Shown in pieces: positions 6,516-14,529 of a DNA stretch of 21,454 bases (position 1 is its first letter; every line of letters starts with the position of its first letter). The position numbers and the translations under genes are program-made. The DNA is from an uncultured Pelagibacteraceae bacterium (GTDB taxonomy: Bacteria; Pseudomonadota; Alphaproteobacteria; Pelagibacterales; Pelagibacteraceae): assembly GCA_902608305.1 (NCBI GenBank), contig CACLNK010000012.1:1-21454 (forward strand). Direction: 5' to 3'. The notes under the pieces were generated by a model. It saw only the letters and a list, made by a program, of their open reading frames with translations, made no database searches and was not told the origin of the DNA.

Positions 6516-7813
6516 AACTTTGTATTATAGGTACAGGTTATGTTGGTTTAGTTACCGGTACATGTTTTGCAGATTTGGGAAACGAAGTTGTGTGCGTTGA
6601 TAATAATTTAAATAAAATTGAAAATTTAAAAAAAGGAATTATTCCAATTTATGAACCAGGTTTAGAAGAGTTAGTTAAAAAAAATTATAAAAATGGAAAA
6701 TTAAAATTTTCTATTAATCTAAAAGATTCGGTTATTAAATCTGATATTATTTTTATTTGTGTAGGAACACCTACTAAAAAAAATTCTAATGCTACTGATT
6801 TAAGTCAAATTTATAGTGTATCCAAAAAAATTAGAAATTATATTACATCCAAGTTTAAAATTATAGTTACTAAATCTACTGTTCCTGTAACTACAGGTGA
6901 TGAAATAGAAAAAATCTTTTTAAAAAAGAAATCCAAGAAATTTTTCTCAGTCGTATCAAACCCTGAATTTCTTAGAGAAGGTGAAGCAATTAGAGATTTT
7001 GTTTATCCAGATAGAATAGTAATTGGCACAAGTAATGCCAGAAGTAACAAAATTTTAAAAAATCTTTATTCTCCATTAATTTCAAAAGGAGCTAAATATA
7101 TTAATACAACTAGAAGAGCCTCTGAATTAATCAAATATGCTTCTAATGCTTTTTTAGCAACCAAAATTACATTTATTAACGAAATTGCTAATTTATGTGA
7201 AAAATCTAACATAAATGTCGAAGATATTTCAATTGGCATGGGTTTAGATAAGAGAATTGGTAGTCGTTTTTTAAGAGCAGGTCCAGCGTATGGTGGGTCT
7301 TGTTTCCCTAAAGATACAAAAGCAATTGTTACTACAGCAAATAAATTTAAGACAAATTTATCTTTAGTCAAAAGTGTAATTAAATCTAATCAGAAGAGAT
7401 CTTTATTACTGCTAAATAAAGTAAATGCAATATTAAAAGGGAAAGTAAAAAATAAAAATATATGTTTTTTGGGTGTAACATTTAAAGCTAATACTGATGA
7501 TATGAGAGACTCATCTACTTTAGTAATGATTCCAACATTATCTAAAAAAGGAGCTATAATTAATTATTATGATCCCACTGGTGAAAAAAATCATTTTAAA
7601 AAAATTAAAAATGTAACTTTTTCTAAGAATGTTAAATCAGCACTACATAATTCAGATTTAGTTATAATACATACTGAGTGGAATGATTTTAAATCTATTA
7701 ATTTTAAATCTTTAATTAAAAAGAAAAACTTTATAATTTACGATATGAGAAACATATATTCACCTTCTAAAATGAAAAAAGCCAAAATAAAATATTTTGG
7801 TGTAGGTAGGTAA
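6512..7813 (+). CDS. ugd: UDP-glucose 6-dehydrogenase
   Basis: Ugd oxidises UDP-glucose to UDP-glucuronate with two NAD+, using the product of the preceding galU. The 433-aa protein begins with the Rossmann motif IGTGYVGLVTG (6-16) and has VGTPT at 84-88, KSTVPVTTGD at 121-130 and NPEFLREGEAI at 150-160. The catalytic Cys264 sits in YGGSCFPKDTKA. The C-terminal domain carries LGVTFKANTDDMRDSS. Length and motifs match the family. Overlap with galU (ATGA) implies one mRNA and translational coupling. No glycosyltransferase genes follow; the UDP-glucuronate could serve glucuronic-acid glycolipids or surface sugars made elsewhere (inference). The gene ends one base before convergent ridA-like, with no visible terminator. 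Confidence 0.96.
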   Translation: MKLCIIGTGYVGLVTGTCFADLGNEVVCVDNNLNKIENLKKGIIPIYEPGLEELVKKNYKNGKLKFSINLKDSVIKSDIIFICVGTPTKKNSNATDLSQIYSVSKKIRNYITSKFKIIVTKSTVPVTTGDEIEKIFLKKKSKKFFSVVSNPEFLREGEAIRDFVYPDRIVIGTSNARSNKILKNLYSPLISKGAKYINTTRRASELIKYASNAFLATKITFINEIANLCEKSNINVEDISIGMGLDKRIGSRFLRAGPAYGGSCFPKDTKAIVTTANKFKTNLSLVKSVIKSNQKRSLLLLNKVNAILKGKVKNKNICFLGVTFKANTDDMRDSSTLVMIPTLSKKGAIINYYDPTGEKNHFKKIKNVTFSKNVKSALHNSDLVIIHTEWNDFKSINFKSLIKKKNFIIYDMRNIYSPSKMKKAKIKYFGVGR

Positions 7814-7814
7814 T

Positions 7815-8276
7815 TTAATTTAATTCAAAAATAGCATCAACTTCAACAGCAACACCTAGTGGCAAACTGTTAGTACTAACAGCAGCTCTTGTATGCATGC
7901 CTAAATCTCCAAAAACTGAAGTTATAAGATCAGAAGCTCCATTAATAACTTTAGGTTGTTCAATAAAGTTATCTGTAGAATTAACAAATCCAGTCAACTT
8001 AATACAAGATTTTATCTTATTTAAATCATCTGAGCATGCTTTTTTGGCCTGAGCAATTATACTTAGACCACATCTTTTAGCTGCATTATATCCCGCTTCT
8101 GTATTTAATTCTTTTCCAAGTTTGCCTTTAATTAGTTCACCTTTATCATTAATTGATATTTGTCCTGAAATGAATAAAAGCTTACCTGAAATTTTCGTAG
8201 CCAAGTAAGATCCAACGGGATCTGCAGCTTTAGGTAATATTATATTCAGTTCTTTAATTTTATTTTCAATGGTCAT
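7815..8276 (-). CDS. RidA/YjgF-family protein lacking the canonical catalytic arginine
   Basis: RidA-family proteins form trimers, and the classical members hydrolyse reactive 2-aminoacrylate imines. The 153-aa sequence has the family core: LLFISGQI at 33-40, the central helix AGYNAAKRCGLSIIAQAK and the closing strand GVAVEVDAIFEL. It also has an N-terminal extension that makes it longer than the approximately 128-aa RidA. Where classical RidA has the substrate Arg (VARLP context), this protein reads STNSLP, with Ser at residue 137. An Arg occurs earlier (HTRAAV, residue 130). It therefore probably belongs to a non-archetypal subgroup, and I assign no substrate. It is the last gene of the minus-strand series, 2 bases after the topA stop, hence likely cotranscribed with topA. 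Confidence 0.85.
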   Translation of the reverse strand: MTIENKIKELNIILPKAADPVGSYLATKISGKLLFISGQISINDKGELIKGKLGKELNTEAGYNAAKRCGLSIIAQAKKACSDDLNKIKSCIKLTGFVNSTDNFIEQPKVINGASDLITSVFGDLGMHTRAAVSTNSLPLGVAVEVDAIFELN

Positions 8277-8278
8277 AA

Positions 8279-10849
8279 TTATTTATTTTTCTTTTTTTTT
8301 TTAGTTTTATCGTATTCTTTTCTTTTCTCAATTAATATTAATGCATCATCCATGTTGAGTTCTAAAGGATCTTTTTCTTCAGGTATAGTAGCATTTAGTG
8401 ATTTATATTTAATGTAAGGTCCATATTGACCCTTCATAACTCTTACTGGTTTTTTATCTTCTGGATGTCCACCCAATTCTTTTATAATTGAAGAGGACAT
8501 TCTACCTGGTTTAGCTTCAGCGATTAATGTAATTGCTCTATTTAAGCCAATTGAAAAAATTTCTTCTACATTTTCTATACGTGCCGATTTATTTTCACAT
8601 TTTAGGTAAGGGCCAAATCTACCAGAATTTAAAAAAATTTCTTTTTGATTCTCAGGATTTTTTCCTAAACTTTTTGGTAATGTGCACAAGAATTTTGCTT
8701 TATCTAGATCTATAGATTCAACAGAAATACCTTTTGGTATAGAAATATTCTTTAGATTATCATTTTCTTTTTTACTTTTTTTCTTTTTTTTCTTTTTTAC
8801 TATTTCTTTATCTTGAATCTCATTAATTATTTCATACTGAATATAAGGTCCAAATCTCCCATTTTTAAGATACATATCATTACCATTTTCATGTTTTCCT
8901 ATTAATTTAGGTTCAGCTAGTTGTGATTGTTGAGCAGCTTTAGCTTTTGATAGTGGTCTTGTGAATTTACATTCAGGATAGTTTGAACAGCCAATAAATG
9001 CACCACCTCTGAAACTATTTTTTAAGCTTAAAGATCCATTTTTACATATCTGACATTTTCTATCAATATTTCCATCTTTATCTCTTTCAAAAATTAGACT
9101 TCCTAAGCTATCATTTAATAAATCTAAAACTTCTCTTGTTCTCTTTTCTTTTACATCTGAGACATTTTGATTAAAATCTTTCCAAAACATATCTAAAACT
9201 TTAATCCAGCCTTCTTTTCCTGTAGTTATATCATCTAGCTGATTTTCTAACCCTGCAGTAAAATTATAATCTACATATTTAGAAAATAATTTTTCTAAAA
9301 ATGCTGATATTAATTTTCCTCTATCTGTCGGATGAAATCTTTTATTTATAGTTTCAGCATACCCTCTAGTAGATATTACTGAAATTATACTTGCATATGT
9401 GGAAGGCCTTCCAATACCTAGTTCTTCTAATTTTTTAACTAAGCTTGCCTCTGAATATCTTGCTGGAGGTTGTGTAAAATGCTGTTCATCTAAAATTGCC
9501 TCTATATTAACAGGTCCTTTTGACATTTCTGGCAATATGTTTTCGTCATCACCTTTTTTTTTATCTTTATAAATTTTTAAAAATCCATCAAATTTAATGA
9601 CAGAGCCACTTGCTTTGAAAATTGCGCTGCTATCATCTGATGTTAATGTAATTGTATTTCGGTCAAATTTTGCAGATTCCATTTGTGATGATAAAGCTCT
9701 ACACCATATTAGATCATAAAGCTTGTGTTGATCTGAACTTAAATATTTTTTTACACTACTTGGAGACCTCATTATATCAGTTGGTCTAATAGCTTCATGG
9801 GCTTCTTGTGCATTTTTTGCTTTCTTACCTGAATAATTTAATGGATCCTTAGGCATATATTCATTTCCAAATTCAGTTTTGATATAACTTCTTAATGATG
9901 TAATTGCATCTTTTGATAGATTGGTTCCGTCTGTTCTCATATATGTAATTAAACCGATTGTTTCTCCATCAATTTCTATACCTTGGTATAATCTTTGAGC
10001 TATTTGCATTGTTCTTGATGCACCAAAGCCAAGCCTTCCTGAGGCCGTTTGTTGTAGTGTCGACGTTGTGAATGGACCAGATGGGTTTCGGCTCACGACT
10101 TTTGTAGAAATATCAGAGATAGTAAATTTTTTAAATTTAACATCTTCTGAAGCTTTATCAATTTCAAATTTATTTCTAAAAGAAAATTTTTCAATTTTTT
10201 TATCATTAAGTTGAAAAATACTTGCTGTTAATGAATTGTTATTTTTATCAATAAATTTAACACTTAAAGTCCAAAATTCTTCTGGATCAAATAATTCTAT
10301 TTCATGTTCTCTTTCTGTGATTAATTTTAATGCTACAGATTGAACTCTTCCTGCAGATTTTGATCCTGGAAGTTTAGTCCATAAAATAGGAGAGATATTA
10401 AAACCAACTAAATAATCTAAAGCTCTTCTTGCCATGTAAGCATCAACTAATAAAGGTTCAATTTGTCTAGGGTTATCAATTGCATATGTTACTGCTTTTT
10501 TAGTTATTTCATTAAAAACAACTCTTTCAATATGCTTATCTTCAATAAGTTTTTTTTCGTTTAAATATTCTTTAACATGCCACGCTATAGCTTCTCCTTC
10601 ACGATCTGGGTCAGTGGCAAGAATTATTTTAGAGGAATCTTTTACTGCATCTGTAATTTCTTTCAAATATTTTTTGGAAAAACTGTCAACTTCCCATTTC
10701 ATTTTAAAACTATCATCAGGATCTACTGACCCATTCTTTGATGGAAGGTCTCTAATATGTCCATAACTAGCTAGGACCATATAATCATCACCAAGATATT
10801 TATTAATAGTCTTAGCTTTAGCAGGACTTTCCACTATAACGAGATTCAT
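8279..10849 (-). CDS. topA: DNA topoisomerase I (type IA)
   Basis: TopA relaxes negative supercoils by single-strand cleavage and passage. The 856-aa protein has the TOPRIM domain at the start (VIVESPAKAKTI, then the metal-binding ATDPDREGEAIAWHV at 78-92), GSKSAGRVQSVAL at 162-173, and the nucleophile Tyr303 in GLITYMRTDG. The region LEELGIGRPSTYASII follows near 474-490. One four-Cys zinc ribbon is visible (C599, C602, C621, C627). Three topoisomerase C-terminal repeats with NGRFGPY, SGRFGPY or GQYGPY cores are separated by a poly-Lys linker near 684-694, and the protein ends in another Lys-rich tail. The start MNLVIVESPAKAK fits the family exactly. It lies 37 bases after plsY and 2 bases before the ridA-like gene. 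Confidence 0.97.
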   Translation of the reverse strand: MNLVIVESPAKAKTINKYLGDDYMVLASYGHIRDLPSKNGSVDPDDSFKMKWEVDSFSKKYLKEITDAVKDSSKIILATDPDREGEAIAWHVKEYLNEKKLIEDKHIERVVFNEITKKAVTYAIDNPRQIEPLLVDAYMARRALDYLVGFNISPILWTKLPGSKSAGRVQSVALKLITEREHEIELFDPEEFWTLSVKFIDKNNNSLTASIFQLNDKKIEKFSFRNKFEIDKASEDVKFKKFTISDISTKVVSRNPSGPFTTSTLQQTASGRLGFGASRTMQIAQRLYQGIEIDGETIGLITYMRTDGTNLSKDAITSLRSYIKTEFGNEYMPKDPLNYSGKKAKNAQEAHEAIRPTDIMRSPSSVKKYLSSDQHKLYDLIWCRALSSQMESAKFDRNTITLTSDDSSAIFKASGSVIKFDGFLKIYKDKKKGDDENILPEMSKGPVNIEAILDEQHFTQPPARYSEASLVKKLEELGIGRPSTYASIISVISTRGYAETINKRFHPTDRGKLISAFLEKLFSKYVDYNFTAGLENQLDDITTGKEGWIKVLDMFWKDFNQNVSDVKEKRTREVLDLLNDSLGSLIFERDKDGNIDRKCQICKNGSLSLKNSFRGGAFIGCSNYPECKFTRPLSKAKAAQQSQLAEPKLIGKHENGNDMYLKNGRFGPYIQYEIINEIQDKEIVKKKKKKKSKKENDNLKNISIPKGISVESIDLDKAKFLCTLPKSLGKNPENQKEIFLNSGRFGPYLKCENKSARIENVEEIFSIGLNRAITLIAEAKPGRMSSSIIKELGGHPEDKKPVRVMKGQYGPYIKYKSLNATIPEEKDPLELNMDDALILIEKRKEYDKTKKKKKNK

Positions 10850-10886
10850 ACATTGACAAACTACCTAAAAGGCTTTGATAGTCAAA

Positions 10887-11462
10887 TTAATAAATTTTTG
10901 TCTTACTTTCTTCTTTATTTTTCAGGCGTTTAACATTCTCTCTATGGGTATAGAGTATTAAAATAAACATTATTGAGAAAAATATTAAATTTTGATTAGT
11001 AAAAAAAAATAAATAAATTGGAATACTTAAACTTCCAAACAGAGATGACAATGAGGAATATTTTGAAATTAAAAACGTAAAAAACCAAACACCTATAAAA
11101 ACAAAACCAATAGTTAAGTTTATTGAAAGTAATATGCCAACATAAGTTGCAACACCTTTTCCTCCTTTAAATTTAAGCCAAATTGGAAAAATATGACCTA
11201 AAAAAACACATAATGAAGCAATAAAAATATAATCTGGATAATTTAATTTAACATAAATAACTGGAATTATTGCCTTTATTATATCTAAAAATAAAGTTCC
11301 ATATCCAAGAGATTTATTCCCAACTCTCAATGCATTTGTCGCTCCAATATTTCCTGAACCAATATCCCTAATGTCCTTTTTTAAAAAGACTTTTGTTAAA
11401 ATAAACCCAAAAGGTACAGAACCCATAAAATATGATAAAATAGATATAATTAAGACTTCCAT
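10887..11462 (-). CDS. plsY: Acyl-phosphate:glycerol-3-phosphate acyltransferase PlsY
   Basis: PlsY is an integral inner-membrane enzyme that acylates glycerol-3-phosphate from acyl-phosphate, the first step of phospholipid synthesis. The 191-aa protein is strongly hydrophobic. It has the three family motifs: GSVPFGFILTK near residue 14, GSGNIGATNALRVGNKSLG near 36-54 (substrate binding), and GHIFPIWLKFKGGKGVAT near 89-106. Length is typical. It starts 2 bases after the pyrC-like stop, so it is probably translated from the pyrimidine mRNA. In many alphaproteobacteria dprA lies between plsY and topA (family-context knowledge); here only 37 bases separate them and no dprA remnant is readable. 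Confidence 0.95.
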   Translation of the reverse strand: MEVLIISILSYFMGSVPFGFILTKVFLKKDIRDIGSGNIGATNALRVGNKSLGYGTLFLDIIKAIIPVIYVKLNYPDYIFIASLCVFLGHIFPIWLKFKGGKGVATYVGILLSINLTIGFVFIGVWFFTFLISKYSSLSSLFGSLSIPIYLFFFTNQNLIFFSIMFILILYTHRENVKRLKNKEESKTKIY

Positions 11463-11464
11463 AT

Positions 11465-12751
11465 TTATAACTTAAATAATTCAACACCTTTTACAAACGT
11501 ATTTGTCACTTTTCCTTGTAGTTTTTTATTTTCTATTGAAGTATTTTTAGATTTTGAAATTAACTCTTCTTTTTTTACAATCCAAGGCTTATTTATATCT
11601 ACTATACAGAAGTCAGCATCATTACCTATTGTAAGGTTGCCCTTGTTAATTTTCAAAATTTTAGCAGGGTTAGATGTTAATGCCTGGATTAATGTTTCTA
11701 ATTTAACGGAACCATTATGATAAAGTTCAAGGCTTAAGGGTAATAGTGTTTCAATTCCAGATGAACCTGTTGCAGCTTGTGCAAAAGTAAGTCTTTTTTG
11801 TTCTTCATCTTCTGGTTTGTGATCTGAAACAATAACATCAATAGTTTTATTATTTAAACCATCGACCAATGAAGTCCTATCTTCTTCGGTTCTTAAAGGA
11901 GGAGAGAGTTTTAAAAAAGTTCTAAAATCACCAATATCATTTTCATTTAAAGATAAATTATTTATTGAAACACCACATGTAAATTTAACTTTCTGTTTTC
12001 TTTCATTAATAATTTCTACAGATTTTTTAGATGAAATTTGTGAAATATGATATCTGCACTTAATACTTTCTAACAAAGTTAAATCTCTTTCAATAATTAT
12101 TAGTTCTGCTAAATCTGGAATTCCTTGTAATCCTAATTTTGTTGAAATTATTCCATCATTTATCATTCCTTTTTTTGATAATTCTAAATCTTCTGCATGC
12201 TGAAGTATTAAAGAATTTAAATCATGAGCTGATTTCATAATTCTAGACATTAATCTTGTATTTTGAATAGTTTTTAAACCATCAGTAAATGCAATAATTC
12301 CTTTTTTTTGAAGTAGACCAAATTCAGTCATATTACTACCCTCTAGATTTTTGGTTAAGGATGCAGTTGGGAAAATGTTAATTTTAGATTTATCTCGACC
12401 TCTTCGTTTTAGAAAATCTACTATAGATACATTATCAATTATAGGGTCTGTATTAGGCATTGTAACAACCGATGTAACTCCACCTGATAACGCTGCATTG
12501 CTTAGTGTTCTAAAGTTTTCTTTATATTCATAACCAGGTTCTCCAACAAAAACTCTCATGTCTACTATTCCTGGGAATATATATTTTCCTTTAAGATCAA
12601 TAACTTTTTCCCTTGAGGGTATATTGTTTTTATTAACTTTTTTTCCTATAGCTTCAATTAAACCATTATCGTCAATAATTAATCCACCAACTTCATTTAG
12701 TGAATTATGTGTATCAATTATATTCGCATTTAAAAAATATTGTTTTTTCAT
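11465..12751 (-). CDS. pyrC: Dihydroorotase homologue, probably non-catalytic partner of ATCase (PyrX/PyrC'-like)
   Basis: The 428-aa protein is a class I dihydroorotase by fold and by motifs: FPGIVDM at 59-65, GGVTSVVTMPNTDP at 90-103, LQHAEDLEL at 183-191, YHISQIS at 234-240 and SDHKPED at 309-315, then PAKILKINKGNLTIGNDADFCIVD near the C-terminus. Active dihydroorotases have a DxHxH metal site at the first motif. Here it reads D64-M-R66-V-F68, so both zinc-binding histidines are replaced. The later His185, His235 and Asp310 remain. Such pseudo-dihydroorotases are known as structural partners needed by some aspartate carbamoyltransferases, and pyrB abuts this gene with no gap. I infer that role here; a catalytic dihydroorotase should be encoded elsewhere. 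Annotation pipelines would call it pyrC. Confidence 0.88.
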   Translation of the reverse strand: MKKQYFLNANIIDTHNSLNEVGGLIIDDNGLIEAIGKKVNKNNIPSREKVIDLKGKYIFPGIVDMRVFVGEPGYEYKENFRTLSNAALSGGVTSVVTMPNTDPIIDNVSIVDFLKRRGRDKSKINIFPTASLTKNLEGSNMTEFGLLQKKGIIAFTDGLKTIQNTRLMSRIMKSAHDLNSLILQHAEDLELSKKGMINDGIISTKLGLQGIPDLAELIIIERDLTLLESIKCRYHISQISSKKSVEIINERKQKVKFTCGVSINNLSLNENDIGDFRTFLKLSPPLRTEEDRTSLVDGLNNKTIDVIVSDHKPEDEEQKRLTFAQAATGSSGIETLLPLSLELYHNGSVKLETLIQALTSNPAKILKINKGNLTIGNDADFCIVDINKPWIVKKEELISKSKNTSIENKKLQGKVTNTFVKGVELFKL

Positions 12752-13693
12752 TTATGTACAAAAAATTTTTAAGCAAGCCATTCTTACAGCCACACCTAAT
12801 TCTACCTGTTCTCTGATTACACTTCTATTTATGTCATCAGCTAAATTTGTGTCTATTTCAATTCCTCTATTCATAGGACCTGGATGCATAATTAAAGCAT
12901 CATCTTTAGCATAAGTTAATTTGTCAGGAGTTAATCCATAATATTCATAATATTCTCTGTTAGATGATAAAAATGAACTGTTCATTCTTTCGTTTTGTAA
13001 TCTTAACATCATAACAATGTCACAGTCTTTTAATCCTTTTTTCATATCTGAAAATATATTAACACCAAATTTTTCAATATCTTTAGGCATTAAATTTGTT
13101 GGTGAAATTATATTTACTTCTGCACCAAGCATATTAAGCAAATAAATATTTGATCTAGCTACTCTCGAGTGAAGTATATCACCACATATTGCAATTCTTA
13201 GTCCTTGAATTTTTTCTTTTTTTTCAATTATTGTTAATGCATCAAGTAATGCTTGAGTAGGGTGTTCACGTCTTCCATCACCAGCATTAATTACCGAACA
13301 ATTAACTTTTTGAGATAATAAGTTACAAGCCCCAGAGTCCTGATGTCTAATAACAATTAAATCTGGATGCATTGCATTTAATGTCATTGCTGTATCAATT
13401 AGAGTTTCTCCTTTTTTAATAGCTGAATTAACTATGTTCATCGACATGACATCTGCACCCAATCTTTTTCCAGCTAATTCAAAAGAACTTTGCGTTCTTG
13501 TTGAAGGTTCGAAAAATAAATTTATTTGTGTTTTGCCCCTAAGGGTGTCTAATTTTTTGTTCTTGCTTTTATTTAATTTAATAAATTGTTTTGCCTCATT
13601 AAGGATGGAATTTACGTCAGTAATTGATAAATCTTGTATACCTAAGAGATGTTTTCGTGAAATTTTAATAGCTTTATTTGTTTTGGTTGCCAT
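12752..13693 (-). CDS. pyrB: Aspartate carbamoyltransferase catalytic subunit
   Basis: PyrB condenses carbamoyl phosphate and aspartate to carbamoyl aspartate, the committed step of pyrimidine synthesis. The 313-aa protein carries the carbamoyl-phosphate motif FFEPSTRTQSSFELA (60-74, STRT at 64-67), HPTQALLDA at 144-152, and the aspartate-loop segment MMLRLQNERM. MHPGPMNRGIEI lies toward the C-terminus. No regulatory PyrI is present. The stop codon is followed at once by the pyrC-like ATG, which suggests coupled synthesis of the two subunits, as expected if they form one holoenzyme. It begins 42 bases after ruvX. No attenuator-like hairpin is evident in that gap. Confidence 0.97.
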   Translation of the reverse strand: MATKTNKAIKISRKHLLGIQDLSITDVNSILNEAKQFIKLNKSKNKKLDTLRGKTQINLFFEPSTRTQSSFELAGKRLGADVMSMNIVNSAIKKGETLIDTAMTLNAMHPDLIVIRHQDSGACNLLSQKVNCSVINAGDGRREHPTQALLDALTIIEKKEKIQGLRIAICGDILHSRVARSNIYLLNMLGAEVNIISPTNLMPKDIEKFGVNIFSDMKKGLKDCDIVMMLRLQNERMNSSFLSSNREYYEYYGLTPDKLTYAKDDALIMHPGPMNRGIEIDTNLADDINRSVIREQVELGVAVRMACLKIFCT

Positions 13694-13735
13694 TAAAATT
13701 AACTCTATAACTATTAACCTTCAATAATGCAAGTA

Positions 13736-14191
13736 TTAATCTTTTAAGTAATCTATGGCTCCCTGAAGTATAAAAGCAGCAGCATTTTGATCTATATTTT
13801 TAACTCTTTTAGTAACTTTTATGTCTAACTGACTAGATAAATTAAAAGCTCCAATGGTTGATAATCGTTCATCCCAAAGACAAAGAGGTATATTTATATT
13901 GTTTAATATATTTATACAAACATCTTTTACTGATTGAGCAGAGGGTCCTAAGGAACCGTCCATATTAATGGGATTACCAACAATAATTCCTTTAATACTA
14001 TTTTCTTTTATCATTAATTTTAATTCATCCAAAAATTTATTAAAATTATCTTTTTGTATTGTTTTAAAAGGTGTGGCTATTGATTGATACTCGTCACAGA
14101 TAGCTATACCGATTCTTTTTGAACCTAAATCCAAACCAATTAATCTTGATTTTTTAGTAATTTTATTTTTGAATTCTTCTATAGTGATCAT
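13736..14191 (-). CDS. ruvX: Putative pre-16S rRNA nuclease / Holliday-junction resolvase-like protein (YqgF)
   Basis: YqgF/RuvX proteins have an RNase H-like fold and are implicated in 5'-end maturation of 16S rRNA; the older name reflects similarity to RuvC. The 151-aa product shows IGLDLGSKRIGIAICDE (Asp21 as first acidic ligand), GIIVGNPINMDGSLGP in the middle, WDERLSTIGAF with the conserved Glu, and DQNAAAFILQGAIDYL at the end, which supplies the last acidic residue. Length matches the family. It is the first gene of the minus-strand series and is divergent from gatC across 50 bases. The ruvX-pyrB-pyrC order opposite gatC is a common alphaproteobacterial arrangement. Confidence 0.93.
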   Translation of the reverse strand: MITIEEFKNKITKKSRLIGLDLGSKRIGIAICDEYQSIATPFKTIQKDNFNKFLDELKLMIKENSIKGIIVGNPINMDGSLGPSAQSVKDVCINILNNINIPLCLWDERLSTIGAFNLSSQLDIKVTKRVKNIDQNAAAFILQGAIDYLKD

Positions 14192-14211
14192 ATTGTATCT
14201 TTCAAACTTAA

Positions 14212-14241
14212 GTGATAGTTTGCCTAATACTTAACTATCAC
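14212..14241. promoter_or_regulatory. Perfect 9-bp inverted repeat ending one base before the gatC start codon
   Basis: GTGATAGTT at 14212-14220 and AACTATCAC at 14233-14241 are exact reverse complements separated by 12 bases. The right arm ends at the base immediately before the gatC ATG. It lies in the only spacer between ruvX and gatC, so it could be a DNA operator for the divergent pair or an mRNA hairpin that covers the gatC initiation region, where no Shine-Dalgarno is visible. The sequence shows the dyad; function is inferred. Confidence 0.5.
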
Positions 14242-14529
14242 ATGGCAATTGATCTTAAAACAGTAAAACATATATCTAAACTAGCAAGAATTTCTTTAGA
14301 TGACGAAAAAGCTAAAAAATTAGCAGGTGATCTAAATTCAATATTCGAGTTTATTGAAAAGTTGAACAAGCTAAACACAGACAAGATAGAGCCATTAACA
14401 TCAATTGCAGAAACGACTCTTAAATTACGAAGTGATGAAGTTAAGTCAAAAAATATACGAGATCAAATACTAAAAAACTCACCAAATGAAAATAAAGATT
14501 TTTTTGTTGTACCTAAGGTAGTTGAATAA
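14242..14529 (+). CDS. gatC: Asp/Glu-tRNA amidotransferase subunit C
   Basis: GatC is the small helical subunit that wraps around GatA and links it to GatB in the amidotransferase that converts misacylated Glu-tRNA(Gln) and Asp-tRNA(Asn). I chose the ATG at 14242, giving MAIDLKTVKHISKLARISL and 95 aa, the usual length. A GTG at 14212 in the same frame would add ten residues not seen in the family and lies inside the inverted repeat. The segments LNSIFEFIEKLNKL and the later LRSDEVKS (Asp-Glu linker to GatA) are typical. No clear ribosome-binding site precedes it. Its stop overlaps the gatA start by one base. Confidence 0.93.
   Translation: MAIDLKTVKHISKLARISLDDEKAKKLAGDLNSIFEFIEKLNKLNTDKIEPLTSIAETTLKLRSDEVKSKNIRDQILKNSPNENKDFFVVPKVVE

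Noticed and set aside
7066..7371. Open frame antisense to ugd (minus strand)
   Set aside because: Lies across the catalytic-cysteine region of ugd, has no recognisable domain and no ribosome-binding site; a shadow of the real gene.
10872..10886. TTTGA-TAG-TCAAA dyad between plsY and topA as a regulatory site
   Set aside because: Only five base pairs per arm and no supporting promoter or conservation evidence.
12351..12914. Plus-strand open frames opposite the pyrC-like and pyrB genes
   Set aside because: They span conserved motifs of the two genes and show no independent protein features.
14212..14241. GTG at 14212 as the gatC start
   Set aside because: It adds ten residues not typical of GatC, has no Shine-Dalgarno and sits inside the inverted repeat; ATG 14242 gives the usual 95 aa.
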